Shown here: positions 26,142 through 34,517 of the stretch, one piece after another
Numbering within the stretch: the stretch's first letter is position 1
Layout of the letters: every line of letters starts with the position of its first letter
Assembly (NCBI GenBank): GCA_017305455.1
Contig: JAFKKO010000114.1
Coordinates: forward strand, 1-64,000
Length of the DNA stretch: 64,000 nucleotides
Reading direction: 5' to 3'
Source: Hyphomicrobiales bacterium
GTDB taxonomy: Bacteria; Pseudomonadota; Alphaproteobacteria; Rhizobiales; Xanthobacteraceae
Notes under the pieces: generated by a model
What the model was told of the DNA's origin: nothing
What the model saw: the letters and a program-made list of their open reading frames with translations, nothing else
Databases searched by the model: none
Program-made: the position numbers and the translations under genes

Positions 26142-26233
26142 GCCGCAGGCTAACCAGCGGACCTGTGGTCTGCAACGCTGTCGTTCGACGAACAGAGCCC
26201 GCACGAAATTTGTTGCGTGTGATGCAGTGCAGT

Positions 26234-26252
26234 TTGGTATGCGGCATACCAA
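26234..26252. promoter_or_regulatory. 19-bp perfect palindrome, probable operator
   Basis: TTGGTATGC-G-GCATACCAA lies between the divergent thioredoxin-fold and chemoreceptor genes, about 95 bases from the former and 137 from the latter. The half-site TTGGTAT resembles GntR/FCD-family operators, but the only GntR gene in the window is 12 kb away. Confidence 0.5.
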
Positions 26253-26388
26253 GTGCAACTTTTTGATGAGAAAATAGCCCTGTTTTCCTGAGCCTTCCGC
26301 GCCTCTGGTACCCCGGTACTAAGCAGATGTTTACGAGTCGCGAATAGAATTTCGCTGTCTTTGAATCCCTCGAACATTTTGGCGCATC

Positions 26389-27816
26389 ATGGCTCAATCG
26401 CAGTCGTTGACGTTGTTGCCGGATCTTCAATCAGGATCGCCCTCCAAGACATTGCTGGATCAACTTGGTGGCGAGATCAGCGGACTGGGAGTCGAACTCG
26501 CCGACGTGCTTGGAAATCTGCACGATGTCGCCGGGCGCGTGACGCGCCAGTCCGAACAATTCGGCCAATTGCGGCAGACCGCCGACTCCATGGCCGCAGC
26601 CAATCGCAACATCGATGAAGCGGCGCGTGCGGTGCGGATGGTGGCGGCCAGCGCGAGTTCGGAGATGACGCAATCGCGCGAGGTCGTGCTCGCCGCGGTG
26701 AAGCATACCGCCGAGCTTGTTTCCGCCGTCAGCCGCATCGAGCAACGTCTCGGTTCGGTCAGCGAGGTGCTGTCTCAGGTCGGCAAGATCTCGGGCATGA
26801 TCGAGAGCATTGCCAGACAGACCAATCTTCTGGCGCTGAACGCCACCATCGAGGCGGCGCGCGCCGGCGCAGCGGGGCGCGGCTTTGCCGTTGTCGCGAG
26901 CGAAGTGAAAAACCTTGCGGAAGCGACGCGGCAGGCGACGTCGCAGATCGGCGAGACGGTGCGCAATCTCGATGGTGAGATTGGCCAGTTGATCGGCGAC
27001 AGCGGCGCCGCCACGCTTTATGCCAGGCATGCGGGTGAGGGTGCCGATCAGATTCAAGGCGTCATCAATCGTGTCCACGACGGCATCACGACCGTCGACC
27101 GCGATATCGGCGCGATCGCCGACGCGGCGACCGCCAATCTCGATCATTGCAATATTGTGCTGGCCGAACTCGGCCATCTCGCCGGCGACGTCGATCTGTC
27201 GTCGAGCGACCTCAAGCGCGCCGATGACCGGGTGGAGAATCTGCTCGGCATTTCGGAATCGCTGATCGGAGCCATCGCCGAAAGCGGCGTGGAGACCGCT
27301 GACACGCCGCTGGTCAAGGCCGCGCTCGCCACCGCGAAGCAGGTCTCCGATGCGTTCGAGCACGCGATCAAGCGTGGCGAGATTTCGGAAAGCCGGTTGT
27401 TCGATCAGAGCTATCGCGAGATCGCCGGATCCGACCCGCAGCAATATTTGTCCGCCTACCTCGATTTCGCCGACCGCCTGCTGCCGTCGATCCAGAATCC
27501 GGTTCTGCGGGTCGATCCGCGCGTGGTGTTCGCGGTGTCCTTCGCCAGCACCGGTTATCTGCCGACCCATAATCCCGACTATTCAAAGCCGCAGGGCAAG
27601 GACCCGGCGTGGAACGCCGTGCATTGCCGCAATCGCCGCATCTTCGATGACCGCTGCATGAAAAAGGCGGCTGCGAACACCAGGCCTTTCTTGCTGCAGA
27701 CCTACCGGCGCGATATGGGCGGCGGCCATTTCATGCTGATGAAAGACGTGTCGTCGCCGATCGTGGTGAACGGCCGCCGCTGGGGCGCCTTCCGCATCGG
27801 CTTCCGCGATAAATAA
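26389..27816 (+). CDS. Soluble methyl-accepting chemotaxis protein
   Basis: 475 aa without transmembrane segments. The signalling hairpin tip is at about 140-180 ([19 protein letters not shown], then [16 protein letters not shown]), flanked by long helices. The sensory part is C-terminal (about 340-475; [39 protein letters not shown]), which I recognise as the C-terminal domain often found in cytosolic MCPs. Cytoplasmic chemoreceptor; ligand unknown. No che genes nearby. Confidence 0.87.
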   Translation: MAQSQSLTLLPDLQSGSPSKTLLDQLGGEISGLGVELADVLGNLHDVAGRVTRQSEQFGQLRQTADSMAAANRNIDEAARAVRMVAASASSEMTQSREVVLAAVKHTAELVSAVSRIEQRLGSVSEVLSQVGKISGMIESIARQTNLLALNATIEAARAGAAGRGFAVVASEVKNLAEATRQATSQIGETVRNLDGEIGQLIGDSGAATLYARHAGEGADQIQGVINRVHDGITTVDRDIGAIADAATANLDHCNIVLAELGHLAGDVDLSSSDLKRADDRVENLLGISESLIGAIAESGVETADTPLVKAALATAKQVSDAFEHAIKRGEISESRLFDQSYREIAGSDPQQYLSAYLDFADRLLPSIQNPVLRVDPRVVFAVSFASTGYLPTHNPDYSKPQGKDPAWNAVHCRNRRIFDDRCMKKAAANTRPFLLQTYRRDMGGGHFMLMKDVSSPIVVNGRRWGAFRIGFRDK

Positions 27817-27889
27817 CCGGATGCAGACGCGAGCCCGTCCGGGATTTGATCTTGGTCAGTGACAGGATCGCGAAGATCATACCAAATGC

Positions 27890-28115
27890 AGGGGTCGTGG
27901 TTCTGCCGAGTCGCAAGATTTGGTAGCTAAGATGGGAAGCCGGTGAAACCGCGGAAGCGGCAAGGCCGGCGCTGCCCCCGCAACTGTAAGCAGTGAGCTG
28001 ATTCCAACAGCGGTCACTGGCGCGTGTGCGCGCCGGGAAGGCCGGAATCCGCCTCGACCTGCGAGCCAGGAGACCTGCCGCGACACCAGAACGTCCACGG
28101 GCGGGGTGTCCGGCG
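27890..28115 (+). ncRNA. Cobalamin riboswitch upstream of nrdD
   Basis: Ordered elements: GATGGGAAGCCGGTGAAAC, GCTGCCCCCGCAACTGTAAG, GGTCACTGG, GGGAAGGCCGGAA and the B12 box GCGAGCCAGGAGACCTGCCG at 28061-28080. Occupies most of the 377-bp leader of the anaerobic ribonucleotide reductase gene. Its sequence is almost the same as that of the third riboswitch at 31121. Confidence 0.93.
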
Positions 28116-28193
28116 GTCGCGTGTCCGGCTGCGGATTTCCGTGTTGCCCATGCGCGTCTTTTCGGCACCCGCCTTCAACATAACGGGGTGCCG

Positions 28194-30245
28194 ATGTCTG
28201 TTTCCGCTTCGCATGAACTGCCCGCCGATCGCTTGTCCCGGTTTGCCTTGCCGTCGTCCATCATCAAGCGCGACGGCAAGCCGGCGCCCTTCGATCTTGA
28301 CCGGATTCGCTCCGCGATTGCGCGCGCAGGGCAGGCGACCGGCGCGTTCGGCAGCGATGAAGCTCAATCCCTGACCGACGACGTGGCGCATGTCATCGGC
28401 TCGCGCTTTGCCGATCGCGCGCCGCAGGTCGAGCAGGTGCAAGACATTGTCGAGCAGGCGCTGATCGCAGCGGGCCATGCCGCAACCGCGCGCGCCTACA
28501 TCGTCTATCGCGAGAAGCGCGGGCAGGCGCGGGCCGACCGCAAGACCATGGTGGATGTTTCCGCCTCCATCAACGAGTATCTCGACCGCACCGACTGGCG
28601 CGTCAACGCCAACGCCAATCAGGGCTATTCGCTCGGCGGTCTGATCCTCAATCTGTCGGGCAAGGTGGTCGCCAATTACTGGCTGTCGCACGTCTATCCG
28701 CCGGAAATCGGCGAGGCGCATCGCGAGGGCGACATTCACATCCACGATCTCGACATGCTGGCGGGCTATTGCGCCGGCTGGTCGCTGCGCACGCTGCTGA
28801 CCGAAGGGCTGAACGGCGTGCCGGGCAAGGTGGAAGCCGGACCGCCGAAGCATCTGTCCAGCGCGGTCGGGCAAATCGTCAATTTCCTCGGCACGCTGCA
28901 GAACGAATGGGCCGGCGCGCAGGCGTTCAGTTCGTTCGATACCTACATGGCGCCGTTCATCCGCAAGGACAGCTTGAGCTACGGCGACGTTCTGCAATCG
29001 ATTCAGGAGCTGATCTACAACCTTAACGTCCCCTCGCGCTGGGGCACGCAGACGCCGTTCACCAATCTCACCTTCGACTGGACCTGTCCCGAGGACCTGC
29101 GCGATCAGGTGCCGGTGATCGGCGGCGAGGAGATGGATTTCACCTACGGCGATCTGCAATCCGAAATGGACATGATCAACCGCGCTTACATGGAGATCAT
29201 GACCAAGGGTGACGCCAAGGGCCGCGTCTTCACCTTTCCGATCCCGACCTACAACATCGCGGCGGATTTTCCGTGGGACAGCGAGAACGCCGACCGCCTG
29301 TTCGAGATGACGGCGAAATACGGCCTGCCGTACTTCCAGAACTTCATCAATTCCGAGTTGAAGCCGAACATGATCCGGTCGATGTGCTGCCGATTGCAGC
29401 TCGATCTCACCGAACTGCTCAAGCGCGGCAACGGCCTGTTCGGCAGCGCCGAGCAGACCGGATCGATCGGCGTCGTGACGGTGAACTGCGCGCGGCTCGG
29501 CTATCTTTATCGCGGCGACGAAGCCGCTCTGCTGCGCCGCCTCGACGCACTGCTCGAGATCGGCCGCAACAGCCTGGAGATGAAGCGCAAGGTGGTGCAG
29601 CGCTATATGGACGACGGGCTGTTTCCCTACAGCAAGCGTTACCTCGGCACGCTGCGCAACCATTTCGCCACGCTCGGCGTCAATGGTGTCAACGAGATGA
29701 TCCGCAACTTCACCGCCGATTGCGAAAACATCACGACGCCATGGGGCCACGCTTTCGCGGTGCGTCTGCTCGATCATGTGCGGATGCGGATCCGGGAATT
29801 TCAGGAGGCGACCGGCAATCTGTTCAATCTGGAAGCGACGCCGGCGGAAGGCACCACCTATCGTTTCGCCAAGGAGGACCGCAAACGCTATCCCGGCATC
29901 CTGCAGGCCGGCACCGACGAGAATCCCTATTACACCAACTCAAGCCAGCTTCCGGTCAGCTTCACCGACGATCCGTTCGAGGCGCTGGAGCGACAGGATG
30001 AGCTGCAGTGCAAATACACCGGCGGCACGGTGCTGCATCTTTACATGGGCTCGCGGCTGTCCTCGGGCGCGGCGTGCAAAAAGCTGGTCCAGCGCGCGCT
30101 CACGCGTTTCCATCTGCCCTACATCACGGTGACGCCGACCTTCTCGATCTGTCCGACCCACGGCTATCTCGAAGGCGAGCACGCCTTCTGTCCGAAATGC
30201 GATGCCGAACGGCTCGCAGCCAAGCGGCAGGCGGCCGCGCATTGA
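28194..30245 (+). CDS. nrdD: Anaerobic ribonucleoside-triphosphate reductase, main part (class III)
   Basis: 683 aa. ATP-cone at about 22-115 (IIKRDGKPAPFDLDRIRSAI), then the ten-stranded barrel core (NFLGTLQNEWAGAQAFSSFD, DWTCPEDLR, FQNFINSELKPNMIRSMCCR). The C-terminal zinc site CPTHGYL...FCPKCDAERL is present, but the frame then ends at TGA without the glycyl-radical motif, which follows as a separate frame at 30258. The ATG at 28194 is chosen over an upstream extension that runs inside the riboswitch. Reduces ribonucleotides without oxygen or cobalamin; controlled by the riboswitch. Confidence 0.93.
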   Translation: MSVSASHELPADRLSRFALPSSIIKRDGKPAPFDLDRIRSAIARAGQATGAFGSDEAQSLTDDVAHVIGSRFADRAPQVEQVQDIVEQALIAAGHAATARAYIVYREKRGQARADRKTMVDVSASINEYLDRTDWRVNANANQGYSLGGLILNLSGKVVANYWLSHVYPPEIGEAHREGDIHIHDLDMLAGYCAGWSLRTLLTEGLNGVPGKVEAGPPKHLSSAVGQIVNFLGTLQNEWAGAQAFSSFDTYMAPFIRKDSLSYGDVLQSIQELIYNLNVPSRWGTQTPFTNLTFDWTCPEDLRDQVPVIGGEEMDFTYGDLQSEMDMINRAYMEIMTKGDAKGRVFTFPIPTYNIAADFPWDSENADRLFEMTAKYGLPYFQNFINSELKPNMIRSMCCRLQLDLTELLKRGNGLFGSAEQTGSIGVVTVNCARLGYLYRGDEAALLRRLDALLEIGRNSLEMKRKVVQRYMDDGLFPYSKRYLGTLRNHFATLGVNGVNEMIRNFTADCENITTPWGHAFAVRLLDHVRMRIREFQEATGNLFNLEATPAEGTTYRFAKEDRKRYPGILQAGTDENPYYTNSSQLPVSFTDDPFEALERQDELQCKYTGGTVLHLYMGSRLSSGAACKKLVQRALTRFHLPYITVTPTFSICPTHGYLEGEHAFCPKCDAERLAAKRQAAAH

Positions 30246-30257
30246 AAGGAGACCAGG

Positions 30258-30437
30258 ATGAACCAGCACGTCACCATCGAAGACAAAATCACGCTGCGCG
30301 ACGACGAGCGCCAGCCCTGCGAGGTCTGGACCCGCGTGATGGGCTATCACCGCCCGGTGTCGTCGTTCAACCGCGGCAAGAAAGGCGAGCACAATGAGCG
30401 CCGGTTCTTCAGCGAAACGCGCGCCGCGCTCCGCTGA
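30258..30437 (+). CDS. Separate glycyl-radical domain of anaerobic ribonucleotide reductase
   Basis: 59 aa frame containing ERQPCEVWTRVMGYHRPVSS and FNRGKKGEHNERRFF, which is the C-terminal glycyl-radical segment of NrdD (radical glycine G29 in RVMGY). It is in the same reading frame as nrdD, four codons after that gene's TGA, and has its own ribosome site AAAGGAG eight bases before the ATG. It overlaps the start of nrdG by 44 bases. Either the radical domain works as a separate polypeptide, or the TGA is a nonsense mutation or is read through. Confidence 0.85.
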   Translation: MNQHVTIEDKITLRDDERQPCEVWTRVMGYHRPVSSFNRGKKGEHNERRFFSETRAALR

Positions 30438-31050
30438 ACTGCGTGTTGGCGGGTTCGTCCGGCTGTCGACTTGCGACTGGCCGGGCGAGCTTGTCGCCAC
30501 CGTGTTCTGTCAGGGCTGCCCGTGGGCATGCGGCTATTGCCATAATCCGCATCTCATTCCGCCGAACGCGAAGACGAACATCACATGGGCGGAGGTGATG
30601 TCGTTCCTCGACAGCCGGCGCGGCCTGCTCGACGGCGTGGTGTTCTCGGGCGGCGAGCCGACCTTGCAGACGGCGCTGCCCGAGGCGATGCGGGCGGTGC
30701 GCGCGCTCGGCTTCCGCATCGGCCTGCACAGCGCGGGGCCTTATCCCGAACGTCTCGCCGCGGTGCTGCCGCTGATCGACTGGATCGGCTTCGACGTCAA
30801 GGCGGCGTTCGCCGACTATGCGCGGATCACCGGTGTCCCCGGCAGCGGTGACAAGGCACGGGAGAGTTTGCGGCACATCCTCGCCAGCGGGATTGATTGC
30901 GAAATCAGAACCACCGTCCACACCGGATTGCTTGGCCCGCGACAACTCGCCGACCTTGCGGCGGATCTCGCTGCGGCGGGGGTCGTCCGCCACAAGATCC
31001 AGCCGTTCCGGGCGGAGGGCTGCCGGAATCCGGCCCTGACCGGCTCCTGA
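30394..31050 (+). CDS. nrdG: Anaerobic ribonucleotide reductase activating protein
   Basis: 218 aa radical-SAM enzyme that makes the glycyl radical on NrdD. The [4Fe-4S] motif CPWACGYC is at residues 42-49, followed by the conserved VVFSGGEPTLQ. It overlaps the glycyl-radical frame, so translation is coupled to it. It belongs to the longer NrdG type (pyruvate-formate-lyase-activase-like) rather than the 154-aa E. coli type. Confidence 0.92.
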   Translation: MSAGSSAKRAPRSAELRVGGFVRLSTCDWPGELVATVFCQGCPWACGYCHNPHLIPPNAKTNITWAEVMSFLDSRRGLLDGVVFSGGEPTLQTALPEAMRAVRALGFRIGLHSAGPYPERLAAVLPLIDWIGFDVKAAFADYARITGVPGSGDKARESLRHILASGIDCEIRTTVHTGLLGPRQLADLAADLAAAGVVRHKIQPFRAEGCRNPALTGS

Positions 31051-31120
31051 GGAAGCGATGGGATAGCGGGGAAAGCCCCGGTTTCGTGTTGACAGGAATC
31101 AGCCTTCGTCACAACATATA

Positions 31121-31350
31121 GGCGTCGTGGTTCCATCAGATCGCAAGATTTGGTGGCTAAGAAGGGAAGCTGGTGAATTGCCGAAAGGGCAATGATTCCG
31201 GCGCTGCCCCCGCAACTGTAAGCAGTGAGCTGATTCCAGCAAGGTCACTGACGCGTTTTCGCGTTGGGAAGGCCGGAGCCAGCATCGACCTGCGAGCCAG
31301 GAGACCTGCCGCGACACCAGAACGTCCACGGGCGGGGTGTCCGGCGGCGG
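31121..31350 (+). ncRNA. Cobalamin riboswitch upstream of nrdA
   Basis: AAGAAGGGAAGCTGGTGAA, GCTGCCCCCGCAACTGTAAG, GGTCACTGA, GGGAAGGCCGGAG and the B12 box GCGAGCCAGGAGACCTGCCG at 31292-31311, in the leader of nrdA. The 3' half (from the B12 box through CGTCCACGGGCGGGGTGTCC) is identical to the nrdD riboswitch, pointing to duplication of one control region. Confidence 0.93.
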
Positions 31351-31443
31351 TCGCTTGCACGCGGACCGGCCTGTCGCCGGAATCATGCAGCGTCCCTCGG
31401 CCAAAACCCCTCACTGCCAACGCATCACACGGGGTCCTTGCCG

Positions 31444-34356
31444 ATGTTGTCTCTCGAACGCGAAGCCGCCAAATCTGCTCCTGTCTTTCAATTCCGGCCT
31501 GAAACATTGGCGACGGCTCCGGCGAGCGAACCGCCGTTCCAGGTCATCCGCCGCAACGGCACCGTGTCGCCGTTCGACCCGAGCAAGATTTCGGTGGCGA
31601 TGACCAAGGCGTTCCTTGCGGTGGAGGGCAACACCGCGGCGGCCTCGCGGCGGGTGCATGAGATCGTCGAGCAACTGACGGCGGAAGTCGTCGGCGCGCT
31701 GACCCGGCGTCTCGGGGAGGGACGCACCTTCCACATCGAGGATGTGCAGGACCAGGTCGAGCTTGCGCTGATGCGCAGCGAGCATCACAAGGTCGCGCGC
31801 GCCTATGTGCTTTATCGTGAAGAGCGCGCGCGCAGCCGCGCCGGGCAGGAGGCGGTGCAACCCGCGGCGGCGGCCGAGCCGGCGCTTCGCGTCACGCTCA
31901 CTGACGGCACGCGCGTGCCGCTCGATCACAAGCGTCTGGCGCTGATCATCGAAGAGGCCTGCGCTGGTCTTGAAGGCGCCGATGCCGCGCCGGTGCTGGC
32001 CGAGACGCGGCGCAATCTCTATGACGGCATCAGCCAGGACGAGCTGGCGCTCGCTTCGATCATGGCCTCGCGCACGCTGGTCGAGCAGGAGCCGAGCTAC
32101 GCCTATGTCAGCGCGCGCCTGCTGCTCGATAAATTGCGCAACGAGGTGCTGTCGTTCGTTCATGGTTCGCCGGTGCAGGCCTCGCAGGCCGACATGGCGG
32201 AGCGTTATCCGGAATATTTCCCGGCCTATGTGAAGACCGGCATCGAGGCCGCACTGCTCGACCCCGAGCTTGGCCGCTTCGATGTGGCGCGCATCGCCGC
32301 CGCCTTGAAGCCGGAGCGCGACCTGTCGTTCCAGTTTCTTGGCCTGCAGACGCTGTACGATCGCTATTTCCTGCACGAAGGCGGCAAGCGCATCGAACTG
32401 CCGCAGGCGTTCTTCATGCGCGTCGCCATGGGCCTTGCGATCCGCGAGATCGACCGCGAGGCACGGGCGATCGAGTTCTACAATCTGTTGTCGTCGTTCG
32501 ACTTCATGGCTTCTACTCCGACGCTGTTCAATTCCGGCACGCTGCGGCCGCAGCTCTCAAGCTGCTTCCTCACCACGGTGGCGGACGATCTCGATGGCAT
32601 CTTCAAGTCGGTGAAGGACAACGCGCTGCTGGCGAAATATTCCGGTGGTCTTGGCAACGACTGGACGCGGGTGCGCGGTCTCGGCGCGCACATCAAGGGC
32701 ACCAATGGCGAGAGCCAGGGCGTGGTGCCGTTCCTTAAAGTCGCGAACGATACGGCGATCGCGGTCAATCAGGGCGGCAAGCGCAAGGGCGCGGTCTGCG
32801 CTTATCTTGAGACCTGGCACATCGACATCGAGGAATTCCTCGACCTGCGCAAGAACACCGGCGACGACCGCCGCCGCACCCACGACATGAACACCGCCAA
32901 CTGGGTGCCGGACTTATTTATGCAGCGGGTCGAGGCCGACGGCGAATGGACGCTGTTCTCGCCCGACGAGACGCCGGACCTGCATGACCTCTATGGCAAG
33001 GCTTTCGCCGAGCGCTACGCGGTCTATGAGGAGAAGGCTGCGCGTGGCGAGATGCGGGTGTTCAAGCGCCTGCGCGCCACCGATCTGTGGCGGCGCATGC
33101 TGACCATGCTGTTCGAGACCGGCCATCCGTGGATCACCTTCAAGGATCCGTGCAACCTGCGCTCGCCGCAGCAGCATGCCGGTGTCATCCACTCCTCGAA
33201 CCTGTGCACCGAGATCACCCTCAACACCTCCGACGACGAGGTGGCGGTGTGCAATCTCGGTTCGATCAACCTGCCGCGCCACATCGGCGCGAACGGGCTC
33301 GACATGGCGCGGCTGCAGCGCACGGTGACGACCGCGATGCGGATGCTCGATAACGTCATCGACATCAATTTCTACACCATCCCGGAAGCGCGGCGCTCCA
33401 ACCTCAAGCACCGGCCGGTCGGCCTTGGCCTGATGGGCTTTCAGGACACGCTGCACGCCTTGCGGATTCCGATTGCGTCCGAGGCGGCGGTGGCGTTCGC
33501 CGACACCAGCATGGAGGTGATCTCGTATTACGCGATTTCGGCTTCGGTCGATCTCGCGACCGAGCGTGGTGTCTATCCGTCCTTCGCCGGCTCGCTGTGG
33601 AGCAGGGGCATTTTGCCGCTCGACTCCATCGCCATTCTGGAAGGGGCGCGGGGCGGTCTGCAACTCGACCGTTCCGCGACGCTGGACTGGGACAGCCTGC
33701 GCCAGCGCGTGGTCACGACCGGCATGCGCAATTCCAACGTGATGGCGATCGCGCCGACCGCGACGATTTCCAACATCTGCGGCGTCGCGCAGTCGATCGA
33801 GCCGGCCTACCAGACGCTCTACGTCAAATCGAACATGTCGGGCGACTTCACCGTGGTGAACGAATATCTGGTGCGTGACCTCAAGGCGCGCGGGCTGTGG
33901 GACGAGGTGATGGTCTCCGACCTGAAATATTTCGACGGCAGCCTGGGGGCCATCGACCGCGTGCCCGACGATCTCAAGGCGCTCTATGCCACCGCGTTCG
34001 AGATCGACACATCCTGGCTGATCGAGGCGGCGGCACGGCGGCAGAAGTGGATCGACCAGGCGCAGTCGCTCAACCTCTACATCGCCAATCCGTCGGGCAA
34101 GAAGCTCGACGCGCTGTATCGCCTCGCCTGGCAGCGCGGTCTCAAGACCACGTACTACCTGCGTTCGCGCAGCGCCACGCATGTCGAGAAATCGACGCTG
34201 AAGGGCACCGACGGCAAGCTCAACGCGGTGTCGTCGGTGGCGAACGCTGCCGCGCACGCGCCGATCATCGTGCCCGCCGCGCTGTCGTCCGCTCCCGACC
34301 TGTCGGGCAAGCAGGCGTGCTCGATCGATAACCCCGATTGCGAGGCGTGTCAGTAA
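31444..34356 (+). CDS. nrdA: Ribonucleoside-diphosphate reductase, alpha subunit (class I)
   Basis: 970 aa, longer than E. coli NrdA (761 aa) because of two N-terminal ATP-cone domains (about 34-120, FQVIRRNGTVSPFDPSKISV; and about 140-230, LRVTLTDGTRVPLDHKRLAL). The catalytic barrel has the disulfide/thiyl-loop regions around LSSCFLTTV and SNLCTEITLNTS plus GSINLPRH, and the C-terminal cysteine pair is in IDNPDCEACQ. ATG 31444 lies after the riboswitch. Multiple ATP-cones and the class Ic-type partner NrdB recall the chlamydial enzyme. Confidence 0.94.
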   Translation: MLSLEREAAKSAPVFQFRPETLATAPASEPPFQVIRRNGTVSPFDPSKISVAMTKAFLAVEGNTAAASRRVHEIVEQLTAEVVGALTRRLGEGRTFHIEDVQDQVELALMRSEHHKVARAYVLYREERARSRAGQEAVQPAAAAEPALRVTLTDGTRVPLDHKRLALIIEEACAGLEGADAAPVLAETRRNLYDGISQDELALASIMASRTLVEQEPSYAYVSARLLLDKLRNEVLSFVHGSPVQASQADMAERYPEYFPAYVKTGIEAALLDPELGRFDVARIAAALKPERDLSFQFLGLQTLYDRYFLHEGGKRIELPQAFFMRVAMGLAIREIDREARAIEFYNLLSSFDFMASTPTLFNSGTLRPQLSSCFLTTVADDLDGIFKSVKDNALLAKYSGGLGNDWTRVRGLGAHIKGTNGESQGVVPFLKVANDTAIAVNQGGKRKGAVCAYLETWHIDIEEFLDLRKNTGDDRRRTHDMNTANWVPDLFMQRVEADGEWTLFSPDETPDLHDLYGKAFAERYAVYEEKAARGEMRVFKRLRATDLWRRMLTMLFETGHPWITFKDPCNLRSPQQHAGVIHSSNLCTEITLNTSDDEVAVCNLGSINLPRHIGANGLDMARLQRTVTTAMRMLDNVIDINFYTIPEARRSNLKHRPVGLGLMGFQDTLHALRIPIASEAAVAFADTSMEVISYYAISASVDLATERGVYPSFAGSLWSRGILPLDSIAILEGARGGLQLDRSATLDWDSLRQRVVTTGMRNSNVMAIAPTATISNICGVAQSIEPAYQTLYVKSNMSGDFTVVNEYLVRDLKARGLWDEVMVSDLKYFDGSLGAIDRVPDDLKALYATAFEIDTSWLIEAAARRQKWIDQAQSLNLYIANPSGKKLDALYRLAWQRGLKTTYYLRSRSATHVEKSTLKGTDGKLNAVSSVANAAAHAPIIVPAALSSAPDLSGKQACSIDNPDCEACQ

Positions 34357-34372
34357 CGTCTCTGACCTTCCT

Positions 34373-34480
34373 CTTGAGGGGGAGGGTCACCGCGTAGCGG
34401 CGGGATGGGGTGATAATTTCGCACTCGATCTGTTTCACCCCACCCCGTCGACCTGGCGGTCGCCGACCCTCCCCCTCAAG
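34373..34480. repeat. Large inverted repeat between nrdA and nrdB
   Basis: CTTGAGGGGGAGGGTC (34373-34388) and GACCCTCCCCCTCAAG (34465-34480) are perfect 16-bp arms; inside, CGGGATGGGGTGA and TCACCCCACCCCG pair with one mismatch. It is a dispersed hairpin element of a different family from copies A-D and separates nrdA from nrdB by 161 bases. Confidence 0.75.
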
Positions 34481-34517
34481 GGGAGGGTGAAAGAAACTTC
34501 AATTTAGGAATCTTCCC

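Noticed and set aside
28026..28193. N-terminal extension of NrdD from an earlier ATG
   Set aside because: The extra codons lie inside the riboswitch (including the B12 box) and have no similarity to NrdD.
30243..30245. In-frame TGA in nrdD read as selenocysteine
   Set aside because: The codon follows an Ala-His tail, not an active-site position; no stem-loop typical of a SECIS element is evident, and the next frame has its own ribosome site.
31264..31443. N-terminal extension of NrdA from an earlier start
   Set aside because: It also overlaps the riboswitch; the ATP-cone begins properly after ATG 31444.
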